64,000 nt of DNA from Nonomuraea sp. NEAU-A123. Its GTDB lineage: Bacteria > Actinomycetota > Actinomycetes > Streptosporangiales > Streptosporangiaceae. The notes under the pieces are model-generated. The model was not told the origin of the DNA. It saw nothing but the letters and a program-made list of their open reading frames with translations, and ran no database searches. Positions 32,939-41,566 of this stretch are shown here, one piece after another (positions within the stretch are counted from its first letter, which is position 1; each line of letters opens with the position of its first letter). The DNA lies in the NCBI RefSeq assembly GCF_018603905.1, contig NZ_JAHFZZ010000011.1, forward strand, positions 124,001 through 188,000, written 5' to 3'. Both the position numbers and the translations under genes were made by a program.

Positions 32939-34057
32939 TCAAGGGGGCAGCTCGCCGGAGCCGCGGGCGACCAGCTCGACCGGGACCTCGACCCGCCGCG
33001 GTGTGTCCGAGCGGTCCAGGAGCAGGTCCACCGCGCTCCGCCCCAGCCGCGTCACGTCGTAGCGCACCACCGTCACCCCCGGGTTGAACACGTCCGCCAG
33101 GGCGAAGTCGTCGAACCCCACGTACGCGGGGCGTTCGGGCCGCTCGCGCAGCGCCTGGAGGATGCCGATCGCGGCCCGGTTGTTGGTGGCGAAGAACGCC
33201 GTCGGCGGGTCGGCCAGCGACAGCAGCCGGGTCACCTCCTGCCCGGCCCGCCATGGGTCGAACACCCCCCGCACCACCAGCGACTCGTCCACCGGCACCC
33301 CCGCCTCCCGCAGCGCCGCGCGGTAGCCGCAGGCGCGGTCGTGGACCGAGCTGAACGCTTCGTCGTCGGAGATCAGCCCGATGCGCCGGTGCCCGCGCGC
33401 CAGCAGGTGCTCTGTCGCGATCCGCCCGCCCCTGACGTCGTCCAGCAGCACCACGTCCGCCTGCTCCAGGCCGTGCGGCACCCGGTCCACGAACACCGTG
33501 GTGAGGCCGCCGTGCTCGGCGAGCCAGCCGTGGTCGGCGGCCGACGGCACGATGATCAGCGAGTCGACACCCCGGGCGTACATGGACTCCACGAGCATCC
33601 GCTCCCGCTCCGGCCGTTCCTCGTACGAGCCGAAGACCACCAGCGCCTCGTGCTCGGCCGCCGCCGCCTCCACCGCCTTGGCCAGGCGGGAGTAGAACTC
33701 GTTGGAGATGTTCTCCATGATCAGGCCGAGCGTCAGCATGGTGGCACGCCGGGCCAGGCGGCTGGCCGCCTCGTTGCGGCGGAAGCCGAGCGCGCTGATC
33801 GCCGCCTGCACCCGCTGCTGCACCGGGGCGCTCACGTGGGGCTCCTGGTTGACCACCCGCGAGACGGTCTTCAGGCTCACACCCGCGTGCCTGGCCACGT
33901 CTGCCATGGTCGGCAGGCGGCGGCTACGCTCCGTGCTTATGGCCTCACTTCGTGAGGCGGGCTCGGTCGCCTCACGCCGCCGCCTTCCCCCGTCGCTCTG
34001 GTCGCTACGCTCCCGGCGCTCCTCCTCCAGGCGACGGCGCTCCCTCGCTGCTGTCAT
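32939..34057 (-). CDS. LacI-family transcriptional regulator
   Basis: Up to 372 aa. The HTH MADVARHAGVSLKTVSRVVN is followed by a periplasmic-binding-like sensor domain (LTLGLIMENISNEFYSRLAKAVE to the C terminus ARGSGELPP). The frame opens at ATG 34057 with an unusual Arg/Glu-rich leader of about 50 residues; the internal ATG at 33907 (MADVARHAG) gives a 322-aa protein closer to a bare LacI start. I give the longer frame, but the short one is quite possible because it frees 160 bp for promoters. It is divergent from the PLP gene and probably controls the sugar ABC genes, where a GACAGCGCTGTC palindrome sits. Confidence 0.85.
   Translation of the reverse strand: MTAARERRRLEEERRERSDQSDGGRRRREATEPASRSEAISTERSRRLPTMADVARHAGVSLKTVSRVVNQEPHVSAPVQQRVQAAISALGFRRNEAASRLARRATMLTLGLIMENISNEFYSRLAKAVEAAAAEHEALVVFGSYEERPERERMLVESMYARGVDSLIIVPSAADHGWLAEHGGLTTVFVDRVPHGLEQADVVLLDDVRGGRIATEHLLARGHRRIGLISDDEAFSSVHDRACGYRAALREAGVPVDESLVVRGVFDPWRAGQEVTRLLSLADPPTAFFATNNRAAIGILQALRERPERPAYVGFDDFALADVFNPGVTVVRYDVTRLGRSAVDLLLDRSDTPRRVEVPVELVARGSGELPP
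33942..33958. repeat. Palindrome in the LacI leader region
   Basis: GCCTCAC-TTC-GTGAGGC is a perfect 7-bp inverted repeat with a 3-nt centre. If the regulator starts at 33907, this lies 35 bp upstream and could be an operator; if it starts at 34057, it is inside the coding sequence. Confidence 0.4.
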
Positions 34058-34068
34058 ATGGTGCCCCC

Positions 34069-35232
34069 ATGGATGATGAATGGATCTGTGGCCGGCTGGG
34101 CGAGGACGAACCGTGGATGCTGGGCGCGGTCAACCCGCCGGTGTTCGAGAACTCCCTGTTCACCTTCGAGACGGCCGGTGAGCTGGGTGAGGCCATCAAG
34201 AACGAGGACGAGCGCTACGTCTACTGGCGGGGCACCAACCCGACGGTCGATCTGGCGCAGCGCAAGCTCGCCGCGCTGGAGCGGGGGGAGCGGGCCAAGT
34301 GCTTCGCCTCCGGCATGGGCGCGATCGCCGCGACGATCTCCTCGCTGGTCAAGGCCGGTGACCACGTGCTGGTGCTGGGCGCGGTCTATGGGCCCACCAC
34401 GCAGTTTCTGCGTTACCTGGAGAAGTTCGGCGTCACGCATACGCACGTCGATGATCTCGAAGGCTGTGACAGCGCTATCAGGGCGAGCACCCGCCTACTC
34501 TACTTCGAGTCTCCCTCCTACATGGCCTACGCGGTCGTGGACATCGCCGAAGTGACCGCGTGGGCGCGCGAGCGCGGGCTGGTGAGCGTGATGGACAACA
34601 CCTGGTCCACGCCGATCTTCCAGAAGCCGCTGACGCTCGGCGTGGACCTGGTCGTGCACTCACTGTCGAAGTACATCGGCGGCCATAGCGACCTGGTCGG
34701 CGGCGTGGTGGTCGGGCCGTCGCGGCTCATCAGGCCGCTGGCGCTGACCGAGTACCAGCTCTACGGGGCGGCCATGTCGCCGCACGACGCGGCCAAGGTG
34801 ATCAAGGGGCTGCGGACGCTGCCGGTGCGGATGGCGGCGCACCAGGAGCGGGGGCTGGCGGTGGCCGGGTTCCTGGCGGAGCATCCGGCGGTGCGGACGG
34901 TCAACTATCCGGGGCTGCCCTCACATCCCGGCCACGCGCTGGCACTGCGCCAGATGTCCGGCTTCTCAAGCCTGTTCAGCCTGGAACTGGCCACCGAGTC
35001 CCGGCCGGTGGTCGCAGCATTCCTCGATTTGCTGCGATATTTCAGGATCGGGGTGTCTTGGGGAGGTTTTGAGAGTCTGGTCAACGCGCCCGCGCTCTCG
35101 ACCGAGGAGAGCGTACGAGCGACCATGGGCATCCCGATCGGGCTGGTCCGCCTGTCGGTCGGGCTGGAGGCCGCCGACACGTTGATCAAGGACCTCGGTC
35201 TAGCGCTGGAGGGTGTCGGTCCCCTAGCGTGA
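34069..35232 (+). CDS. Cys/Met-metabolism PLP enzyme (cystathionine lyase/synthase-like)
   Basis: 387 aa, fold-type I. The family pattern is clear: NPPVFENSLFTFET at the N terminus, RYVYWRGTNPTVDLAQRKLAALE, FASGMGAIAA, VYGPTTQFL, FESPSYMAY, DNTWSTPIFQKPL and HSLSKYIGGHSD with the probable PLP Lys201. Such enzymes make or cleave cystathionine or related thioethers. It sits between a LacI regulator and a sugar ABC importer, an odd location for a sulfur enzyme. The ATG at 34069 is only 11 bp from the divergent ATG at 34057, and no Shine-Dalgarno is visible. Confidence 0.87.
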   Translation: MDDEWICGRLGEDEPWMLGAVNPPVFENSLFTFETAGELGEAIKNEDERYVYWRGTNPTVDLAQRKLAALERGERAKCFASGMGAIAATISSLVKAGDHVLVLGAVYGPTTQFLRYLEKFGVTHTHVDDLEGCDSAIRASTRLLYFESPSYMAYAVVDIAEVTAWARERGLVSVMDNTWSTPIFQKPLTLGVDLVVHSLSKYIGGHSDLVGGVVVGPSRLIRPLALTEYQLYGAAMSPHDAAKVIKGLRTLPVRMAAHQERGLAVAGFLAEHPAVRTVNYPGLPSHPGHALALRQMSGFSSLFSLELATESRPVVAAFLDLLRYFRIGVSWGGFESLVNAPALSTEESVRATMGIPIGLVRLSVGLEAADTLIKDLGLALEGVGPLA

Positions 35233-35234
35233 TT

Positions 35235-35246
35235 GACAGCGCTGTC
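35235..35246. promoter_or_regulatory. LacI-type operator upstream of the ABC importer
   Basis: GACAGCGCTGTC is a perfect 12-bp palindrome with the central GC typical of LacI-family sites. It lies two bases after the PLP gene stop and 20 bp before the binding-protein start. Confidence 0.65.
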
Positions 35247-35266
35247 TTTCCTCTCTGGAGGCTCAG

Positions 35267-36520
35267 ATGAGAACCCCCCTGCTTGCGGTCTTCGCTGCCG
35301 CGACACTGATGCTCGCGGGCTGCGGCTCCGGGTCGTCCTCGGGAGAGGTACGGCTGCGCATGATCGAAAGCCTGACCAGTCCCGAGCGTACGAAGCTGAT
35401 CAAGACCTTGATCGCGGACTTCGAGAAGGCGAACCCGAAGATCAAGGTGGAGCTGATCTCGCCGCCGCTCGACAGCGCCGACCAGAAGATCACCCAGATC
35501 CTGCAGACGAAGAAGGGTCTGGACGTGCTGGAGGTCCGCGACCACACGGTCAAGTCCTTCTCCAACAACGGCTGGCTGGCCGAGCTGCCGACCACGGACT
35601 GGGCGGGCTGGTCGGACCTGACGGAGCTGGCCCAGAAGAAGGCGGTCGAGGTCGGCGGCAAGCCGTACCTCATCCCGTACGGCTTCTATGAGCGCACGCT
35701 GTTCTACCGGACCGACTGGGGCATGGCCCAGCCGCCCACGACCTGGCAGGAGCTCTACGAGGCCGGCAAGAAGATGACCTCGGGCGACAGGTTCGGCTAC
35801 TCCTTCAGGGGCGGCAAGGGCGGCGCCGACTACGTGGTCCAGATGATCAGCGCCTACAACGGCGAGGACCTGAACCCCGAGAAGTCCTTCTTCCTCAAGG
35901 ACAAGCGGACGATCTTCTCGACCCCCGAGGCGGTCCAGGCCACGGACCTGTTCGTGAAGATCTTCAAGGAGGCGTCGCCGCCCGACTCGGTGTCGTGGGG
36001 CTACCCGGAGATGGTCCAGGGCTTCACCGCGGGCGTCACCGGCATGCTCATCCAGGACCCCGAGGTGATCAAGACGGTCGAGGAGAGCTCGGTCAAGGCC
36101 TGGTCCACGGCCCCGATACCCAAGGGCCCGTCGGGGTACGCCTTCCAGCCGGTCGGCTATGCCGGCTGGGGCGTGACGTCCTTCAGCGAGCACCCGAAGG
36201 AGGCGGTCAAGCTGGTGCAGTTCCTGTCGGAGGCCAAGCAGAGCATCGCCTTCGCCAAGGGCAACTCGCTCATCCCGATCTCCAAGCAGGCCCAGAGTGA
36301 CCCGCAGTTCTCCCAGGGCGCCTGGAAGGCCTACCTCCAGGCGCAGCAGGACCCCAAGCAGGTGATCACGATCCGGCCGGTCGACTACCCGGGCTGGAGC
36401 CAGTTCCTGGTCGACTCCGACCGTGACGTGCAGGCGCTGATCACCGGAAAGAAGACCACGGCCGAGGTGCTCAAGTCGTGGGACGCGTTCTGGACGGACC
36501 AGGCGAAGAAGGTCTCGTGA
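35267..36520 (+). CDS. Sugar ABC transporter substrate-binding lipoprotein
   Basis: 417 aa. A lipoprotein signal ends in LAGC (Cys19). The mature part is a family-1 extracellular solute-binding protein with IESLTSPERTKLIKTLIADFEKANPKIKVE, FYERTLFYRTDWG, NGEDLNPEKSFF and the conserved AVKLVQFLSE region. It captures a sugar or oligosaccharide outside the membrane. GGAGG lies five bases before ATG 35267, and the stop overlaps the first permease (GTGA). A LacI-type palindrome sits just upstream. Confidence 0.93.
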   Translation: MRTPLLAVFAAATLMLAGCGSGSSSGEVRLRMIESLTSPERTKLIKTLIADFEKANPKIKVELISPPLDSADQKITQILQTKKGLDVLEVRDHTVKSFSNNGWLAELPTTDWAGWSDLTELAQKKAVEVGGKPYLIPYGFYERTLFYRTDWGMAQPPTTWQELYEAGKKMTSGDRFGYSFRGGKGGADYVVQMISAYNGEDLNPEKSFFLKDKRTIFSTPEAVQATDLFVKIFKEASPPDSVSWGYPEMVQGFTAGVTGMLIQDPEVIKTVEESSVKAWSTAPIPKGPSGYAFQPVGYAGWGVTSFSEHPKEAVKLVQFLSEAKQSIAFAKGNSLIPISKQAQSDPQFSQGAWKAYLQAQQDPKQVITIRPVDYPGWSQFLVDSDRDVQALITGKKTTAEVLKSWDAFWTDQAKKVS

Positions 36521-37419
36521 GCCTGGGATCGGCCAGACCCGCGTTCTCCGTCCGCAAGGCCAGGTTCATCGCGCTGTGCCTGCTGCCCGGTGTGGTGTTC
36601 GTGGTGCTCTTCACGTACTACCCGATGATCCGCGGCGCGGTGATCGCCTTCCAGCAGTACAACCTGTTCGACCTGACCTCGACGCCGTTCGTGGGCCTGG
36701 CGAACTTCCGGGCGGTGCTGGCCGAGGACCGGTTCTGGATGGCGCTCCGCAACACCGGCACGTGGGTGGTCGTATCGCTGTTCTTCCAATTCGTCCTCGG
36801 CTTCGGGTTAGCGCTGTTGCTGCGGCGGCACTTCCGCGGCCGGGGGCTCTATCAGGCGTGGGTGTTCTTCCCCTGGGCGATGTCCGGGTTCCTGATCGGG
36901 CTGCTGTGGCGGTGGATGTTCAACGGGCAGTTCGGCGTGATCAACGACCTGCTGCTCAGGACCGGGATCATCGAGCACCGCATCGGCTTCCTCGCGACGC
37001 CCGGCTGGGCGATGACCTCGGTGATCGTCGCCAACGTCTGGTACGGCGTGACGTTCTTCGCCATCATGATCATGGCGGCGCTGCAGTCGGTGCCGCGTGA
37101 GCTCTACGAGGCGGCGGACGTGGACGGGGCGTCACGGATCCGGCAGTTCTGGCACGTGACGCTGCCGCACATCCGGCCGACGCTGGCGCTGATCGTGCTG
37201 CTGCGGATCATCTGGATCCTGAACTTCCCCGACCTGATCTACTCCATGACCGGCGGCGGGCCCGCGGGGAGCACCGACATCATCACCACGTTCCTCATCC
37301 AGCAGGTGATCGGCGGCGACTACGGCCGAGGGGGCGCGGTCGGCATGCTCATCCTCGGTCTGCTGCTCGCCTTCACCGTCTTCTACCTCAACGCCACCCG
37401 ATTCGAGAAGGCCCGATGA
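36517..37419 (+). CDS. Sugar ABC transporter permease 1 (MalF type)
   Basis: 300 aa with six membrane helices. The inner-membrane permease signature is EAADVDGASRIRQFWHVTLP, the EAA loop that contacts the ATPase. LLPGVVFVVLFTYYPMIRG at the N terminus is typical of the MalF/UgpA class. The GTG at 36517 overlaps the binding-protein stop by four bases, and its own stop overlaps the next permease by four, so all three are coupled. No ATPase gene follows; a shared MsiK-type ATPase elsewhere is expected in actinomycetes. Confidence 0.93.
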   Translation: MSLGSARPAFSVRKARFIALCLLPGVVFVVLFTYYPMIRGAVIAFQQYNLFDLTSTPFVGLANFRAVLAEDRFWMALRNTGTWVVVSLFFQFVLGFGLALLLRRHFRGRGLYQAWVFFPWAMSGFLIGLLWRWMFNGQFGVINDLLLRTGIIEHRIGFLATPGWAMTSVIVANVWYGVTFFAIMIMAALQSVPRELYEAADVDGASRIRQFWHVTLPHIRPTLALIVLLRIIWILNFPDLIYSMTGGGPAGSTDIITTFLIQQVIGGDYGRGGAVGMLILGLLLAFTVFYLNATRFEKAR

Positions 37420-38231
37420 GACGCCTGGCCAAAGCGATCGTGCTCGGCGTCTGGCTGCTGATCACGCTCTTCCCCCTCTACTGGATCGTCATCACCTCGC
37501 TCAAGCCCAAGGCCGAGATCTTCTCGTTGCCGATCAGGTACTGGCCGGGCAAGGTGACGTTCGAGCACTACGCGGACCTGTTCTCCTTCGCCGACTTCGG
37601 TGTGTACCTGCTCAACAGCCTGCTCGTCTCGCTGGTGGCCGCCGGGGCGGTGACCATGATCGGCGTGCTCGGCGGCTACACGCTGGCCCGCTTCACCTTT
37701 CCCGGGCGCGGAGCGCTCATGCTGGCGTTCCTGGTCACCCAGATGATCCCGCTGTTCATCGCGCTCGGCCCGCTCTATCTGCTGATGTCCGACCTCGACC
37801 TGCTCAACCGGCTCGCCGGGCTCATGCTGGTGTACGTCGCCATGCTGGTGCCGTTCGCCACGATCATCATGCGCGGCTTCTACGAGCGCATCCCCGTGGC
37901 GCTTGAGGAAGCCGCGCAGGTCGACGGCGCGTCCCGGCTGGTCGCCATGGTCCGGGTGGTGATCCCGGTCATGCTGCCGGGCATCGCCGCGACGTTCATC
38001 TTCGCGTTCGTGCAGTGCTGGAACGAGCTGTTCCTGGCGATCACGTTCATCGACAGCGAGGACGCCAAGACGATCCCGGTCGCCATGAACTCCTTCATCA
38101 CCCAGTACGACATCGACTGGGGCTCGATGGCCGCCGCCACCGTGGTCTCGGTGCTGCCGACGCTCGTGCTGTTCGCCGCGATCCGCCGCTACATCGTAGA
38201 AGGGCTCACCGCGGGCGCAGTCAAGGGGTGA
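37416..38231 (+). CDS. Sugar ABC transporter permease 2 (MalG type)
   Basis: 271 aa with six helices. The EAA loop reads EEAAQVDGASRLVAMVRVVIP. The start (LAKAIVLGVWLLITLFPLYWIVITSLKP) and end (VEGLTAGAVKG) are classical for MalG/UgpE permeases. It is coupled to permease 1 by an ATGA overlap. The stop abuts the convergent LuxR regulator stop with no gap. Confidence 0.93.
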   Translation: MRRLAKAIVLGVWLLITLFPLYWIVITSLKPKAEIFSLPIRYWPGKVTFEHYADLFSFADFGVYLLNSLLVSLVAAGAVTMIGVLGGYTLARFTFPGRGALMLAFLVTQMIPLFIALGPLYLLMSDLDLLNRLAGLMLVYVAMLVPFATIIMRGFYERIPVALEEAAQVDGASRLVAMVRVVIPVMLPGIAATFIFAFVQCWNELFLAITFIDSEDAKTIPVAMNSFITQYDIDWGSMAAATVVSVLPTLVLFAAIRRYIVEGLTAGAVKG

Positions 38232-39386
38232 CTAGCCGGTGAGCGCGGCCATGAGCTCGTCCCTGCCGCTCGCGCCGGTCTTGCGGAAGACCGCCTTCAG
38301 GTGGTCGTTGACCGTGTGCACCGACAGGTCCAGGCGGCGGGCGATCTGCTTGGGGGCCGCGCCGTCGTGCAGGAGCTCGACGACGCTCCGTTCGCGGGGC
38401 GTGATGCCGTACCAGTCGCAGAACGAAGGGATCAGCAGCGGGCCGGTGGCCGCCTGGATGACGATGGCCACGTCGCCGCTGCCGTCGGGGTCGAGGGGCT
38501 GGCCCTCGATCGCCGTCCAGCGGCCGAAGCTGGCCGGGGGCGCGCAGATGAGCGGCCGCCAGGACTGCGGGTCGCGGGCGTACGTCCGCGTGTCGAGCGA
38601 CAGCCCGATCGACGACATGTCGGCCAGCCAGTCGGGCAGGGAGCACCGGCCGGGTCGCCACATCTGCGCCAGCCAGGCGCGGGCCTGCGGCGAGACGGCG
38701 CGGACGGTGTGGTCGGGGCCCACCACGATCAGTCCTGCGGGCAGCGCCGGGAACGACGGCGTCAGCGGCGCGCCGGTCACGTAGCGGCGCAGCGCGGCCA
38801 GCAGCGCCGGGCCGAGCCGTAGCGCCCGGTCGGCGTCCTCGAGGCCGAACGGCCGGCCGCCCTCCGAGCGGATCAGCCCGAGCAGGCCCCATACGCCGTG
38901 GGAGTCACGCAGCAGCAGCCGGAGCTCGCAGCCCGCACCGTGCGCCAGCAGCACCTCCCGGATCAGCCGGTCGCCGTGCAGGTCGCAGGGCCCGTCGCCG
39001 TGCTGCTTGCAGGGACTGCCGCGGTGTCCGGTGCCCACCAGGCCCACCGGCACCGGCTGGCGGGCGAGCGCGGCCGGGCGGCACGGATCGCCGTCGAGGT
39101 AGCGGTGCATCGCGAGCGCGCCGATGAGCGCTGGGTCGTAGCGGTGCCAGAAGCTGAAGGACCCGAGTCCCAGCCCGGTCGCTGGGCTGGTGCCCACCAG
39201 CCGCAGCGCGTCGTGGCTCACCCACTTCGAGATGGCGCGCGAGATCGCCTCGCCCAGTTCGTCCGGCTTTGCTCCCTGCTCCATCGCCGCGTAGAGCTCG
39301 CGGGCCAGCCGATCCTGCGATGGAATCACGCGGATCAGATCAGCATGCCGGAAGGTCTCACGACAATCGCCGCTCAGGGTAGTCAT
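38232..39386 (-). CDS. LuxR-type transcriptional regulator
   Basis: 384 aa. The C-terminal LuxR HTH (residues about 320-375) reads ITPRERSVVELLHDGAAPKQIARRLDLSVHTVNDHLKAVF. The N-terminal part is a sensor-like region without Walker motifs, with GAF-like character and many Cys/His in CRPAALARQ and GSPCKQHGDGPCDLHGD. It may bind a ligand. It faces the ABC operon and is divergent from the DUF485-ActP module 2, 202 bp away, so it may regulate either. Direct targets are unknown. Confidence 0.85.
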   Translation of the reverse strand: MTTLSGDCRETFRHADLIRVIPSQDRLARELYAAMEQGAKPDELGEAISRAISKWVSHDALRLVGTSPATGLGLGSFSFWHRYDPALIGALAMHRYLDGDPCRPAALARQPVPVGLVGTGHRGSPCKQHGDGPCDLHGDRLIREVLLAHGAGCELRLLLRDSHGVWGLLGLIRSEGGRPFGLEDADRALRLGPALLAALRRYVTGAPLTPSFPALPAGLIVVGPDHTVRAVSPQARAWLAQMWRPGRCSLPDWLADMSSIGLSLDTRTYARDPQSWRPLICAPPASFGRWTAIEGQPLDPDGSGDVAIVIQAATGPLLIPSFCDWYGITPRERSVVELLHDGAAPKQIARRLDLSVHTVNDHLKAVFRKTGASGRDELMAALTG

Positions 39387-39561
39387 TTGAGTACGCAGAG
39401 TAAGGCGAGAATTTCCCGGTTCAGCGCAGCCCTGAACCGTTCATCGCGTGGAAAGGACCTTTCATCGCATCCCCGCCCCAACTAGGCGCTGAGCTGCGGC
39501 GGCTCGTCGAACCACACGTCCCCGGGCCTCCACGCGGGGTAGGTTGCGCTCCTATCTTGTG

Positions 39562-39577
39562 CGTGATCCGCATCACA
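39562..39577. promoter_or_regulatory. CRP/GlxR-like binding site upstream of DUF485-ActP module 2
   Basis: CGTGA-TCCGCA-TCACA differs at one base from the TGTGA-N6-TCACA consensus of CRP/GlxR regulators. It ends 11 bp before the GTG at 39589. A TATCTT box at 39553-39558 would place the site at the transcription start. Confidence 0.6.
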
Positions 39578-39588
39578 GTGGAGGGCTC

Positions 39589-39918
39589 GTGACGACTAAA
39601 GAACATGACGCATCCGTCTATGAAGACATCCAAGCAAGCGCTGAGTTCCAGGACCTGAAGCGGCGCTTCCGGCGGTGGACGTTCCCGATGACCGCGGCCT
39701 TCCTGGCGTGGTACCTGCTCTATGTGGTGCTGTCCGGCTGGGCACGTGACTTCATGGGGATCAAGCTGTTCGGCAACATCAACGTGGCGCTGGTCTTCGG
39801 CCTGCTCCAGTTCGTGTCGACGTTCGCGATCGCGTGGGCCTACTCCAGGCACGCGGAGAAGCGGTTCGACCCGATCGCCGACAAGCTCCGCCACGAGGTC
39901 GAGGAGAAGATCAAGTGA
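39589..39918 (+). CDS. DUF485 membrane protein, module 2
   Basis: 109 aa. This is canonical DUF485: an N-terminal helix SAEFQDLKRRFRRWTFPMTAAFLAWYLLYV, two membrane helices, KLFGNINVALVFGLLQFVSTFAIAWAYSRHA, then a charged C terminus. It accompanies ActP-type symporters, probably as an accessory subunit. GTG 39589 follows GGAGGG. The stop overlaps the symporter start (GTGA). Confidence 0.92.
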   Translation: MTTKEHDASVYEDIQASAEFQDLKRRFRRWTFPMTAAFLAWYLLYVVLSGWARDFMGIKLFGNINVALVFGLLQFVSTFAIAWAYSRHAEKRFDPIADKLRHEVEEKIK

Positions 39919-41525
39919 AGTCGGAGACCCTGGCCACCATCCTGTTCCTGTCCTTCGTCGCGCTGACGCTGGGCATCACGTTCTGGGCCAGCAGGCAGAC
40001 CAAGACGGCCGCCGACTACTACGCGGGCGGCCGGTCGTTCAGCGGCGTGCAGAACGGCTTGGCGATCGGCGGCGACTACATGTCGGCCGCGTCCTTCCTC
40101 GGCATCGCCGGCATCATCGCCCTGTCCGGCTACGACGGGTTCCTCTACTCCATCGGCTTCCTGGTGGCGTGGCTGGTCGCGCTGCTGCTGGTCGCTGAGC
40201 TGATGCGTAACTCCGGCAAGTTCACCATGGCCGACGTGCTGGCCTTCCGGATGAGCCCGCGCCCGGTCAGGACCGCCGCGGGCGTGTCCACGATCACGGT
40301 CAGCATCTTCTACCTGCTGGCCCAGATGGTCGGCGCGGGCGCGCTGGTCGGCCTGCTGCTCGGCATCACCAGCCCCTCGGGCAAGGCGTGGACGATCGTC
40401 GGGGTGGGCGCCCTGATGATCGTGTACGTGGTGTTCGGCGGCATGAAGGGCACCACCTGGGTGCAGATCGTCAAGGCCGTGCTGCTGATGACCGGCGCCG
40501 CCCTGATCACGATCCTGGTCCTGTCGCACTACGGCTTCAACCTGTCGTCCCTGCTGGGCGAAGCGGCGGCGAAGAGCGGCAAGGGCGCCAACTTCCTCAT
40601 CCCCGGCCTCAAGTACGGCACGGCGGCACAGGGCCTGGCCGGCAAGATCGACCTGATCAGCCTCGGCCTCGCCCTGGTCCTCGGCACGGCGGGACTGCCG
40701 CACATCCTGATCCGCTTCTACACGGTCCCGACCGCCAAGGACGCCCGCAAGTCGGTGCTCTGGGGCATCGGCATCATCGGCGTGTTCTACCTGCTCACCC
40801 TGGTCCTCGGCTTCGGCGCGGCGGCCCTGGTCGGCGGCAAGGTGATCGCCGCCTCGGACAAGGCGGGCAACACGGCCGCACCGCTGCTGGCCAAGGCCGT
40901 CGGCGAGATCTTCCTCGGCTCGGCGGGCGGCACGATCCTGCTGGCGCTGATCGGCGCGGTGGCCTTCGCCACGATCCTGGCCGTGGTGGCCGGGCTCACG
41001 CTGGCCTCCTCCTCCAGCTTCGCGCACGACCTGTACGCGCACGTCTTTCGGCGCGGCAACGCCACCGAGCGCGAAGAGGTGCTGGTGGCCCGCATCTCGG
41101 CGTTCGTCATCGGCGCGGTGGCGATCGGCCTCGGCATCCTGGCCCAGGGGCAGAACGTCGCGTTCCTGGTGGCGCTGGCGTTCGCGGTGGCCGCCTCGGG
41201 CAACCTGCCGGCGATCCTCTACAGCCTGTTCTGGAAGAGGTTCAACACCGCGGGAGCGGTCAGCGCCATCTATGGCGGCCTGGTCTCCGCCCTCCTGCTG
41301 GTCATCTTCTCGCCGGTGGTGTCCGGGTCGGAGACTGCCCTGATCAAGGACGCCGCCTTCAACTGGTTCCCGCTGAGCAACCCGGGCATCATCTCGATCC
41401 CGTTGGGCTTCCTGTTCGGCTACCTCGGCACGATCATGAGCAAGGAGTACAACGCGGCCAAGTACGCCGAGATCGAGGTCCGCTCGCTCACCGGCGTCGG
41501 CGCTGAGCAGGCGACCAAGCACTGA
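39915..41525 (+). CDS. actP: Sodium:solute symporter, ActP (acetate) type, module 2
   Basis: 536 aa with about thirteen helices. ADYYAGGRSFSGVQNGLAIGGDYMSAASFLGIAG, KGTTWVQIVKAVLLM, LGTAGLPHILIRFYTVPTAKDARKS and ATILAVVAGLTLASSSSFAHDLYAHVF are hallmarks of the E. coli ActP / actinobacterial acetate-permease group. It is closer to the archetype than the copy at 31442. It starts at GTG 39915, overlapping DUF485. A strong terminator follows. A CRP/GlxR-like site lies upstream of the pair. Confidence 0.94.
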   Translation: MKSETLATILFLSFVALTLGITFWASRQTKTAADYYAGGRSFSGVQNGLAIGGDYMSAASFLGIAGIIALSGYDGFLYSIGFLVAWLVALLLVAELMRNSGKFTMADVLAFRMSPRPVRTAAGVSTITVSIFYLLAQMVGAGALVGLLLGITSPSGKAWTIVGVGALMIVYVVFGGMKGTTWVQIVKAVLLMTGAALITILVLSHYGFNLSSLLGEAAAKSGKGANFLIPGLKYGTAAQGLAGKIDLISLGLALVLGTAGLPHILIRFYTVPTAKDARKSVLWGIGIIGVFYLLTLVLGFGAAALVGGKVIAASDKAGNTAAPLLAKAVGEIFLGSAGGTILLALIGAVAFATILAVVAGLTLASSSSFAHDLYAHVFRRGNATEREEVLVARISAFVIGAVAIGLGILAQGQNVAFLVALAFAVAASGNLPAILYSLFWKRFNTAGAVSAIYGGLVSALLLVIFSPVVSGSETALIKDAAFNWFPLSNPGIISIPLGFLFGYLGTIMSKEYNAAKYAEIEVRSLTGVGAEQATKH

Positions 41526-41540
41526 CACGCGCAGGTCGAG

Positions 41541-41566
41541 GGGCCCGGCTCAGGCCGGGCCCTTTT
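41541..41566 (+). terminator. Intrinsic terminator after actP module 2
   Basis: A 9-bp GC stem (GGGCCCGGC / GCCGGGCCC) with a 4-nt loop, followed by TTTT. It overlaps the last codons of the convergent permease gene. Confidence 0.88.

Noticed and set aside
35233..35238. TTGACA as a -35 promoter box before the sugar-binding-protein gene
   Set aside because: No -10 at a suitable distance; the bases are part of the GACAGCGCTGTC operator.
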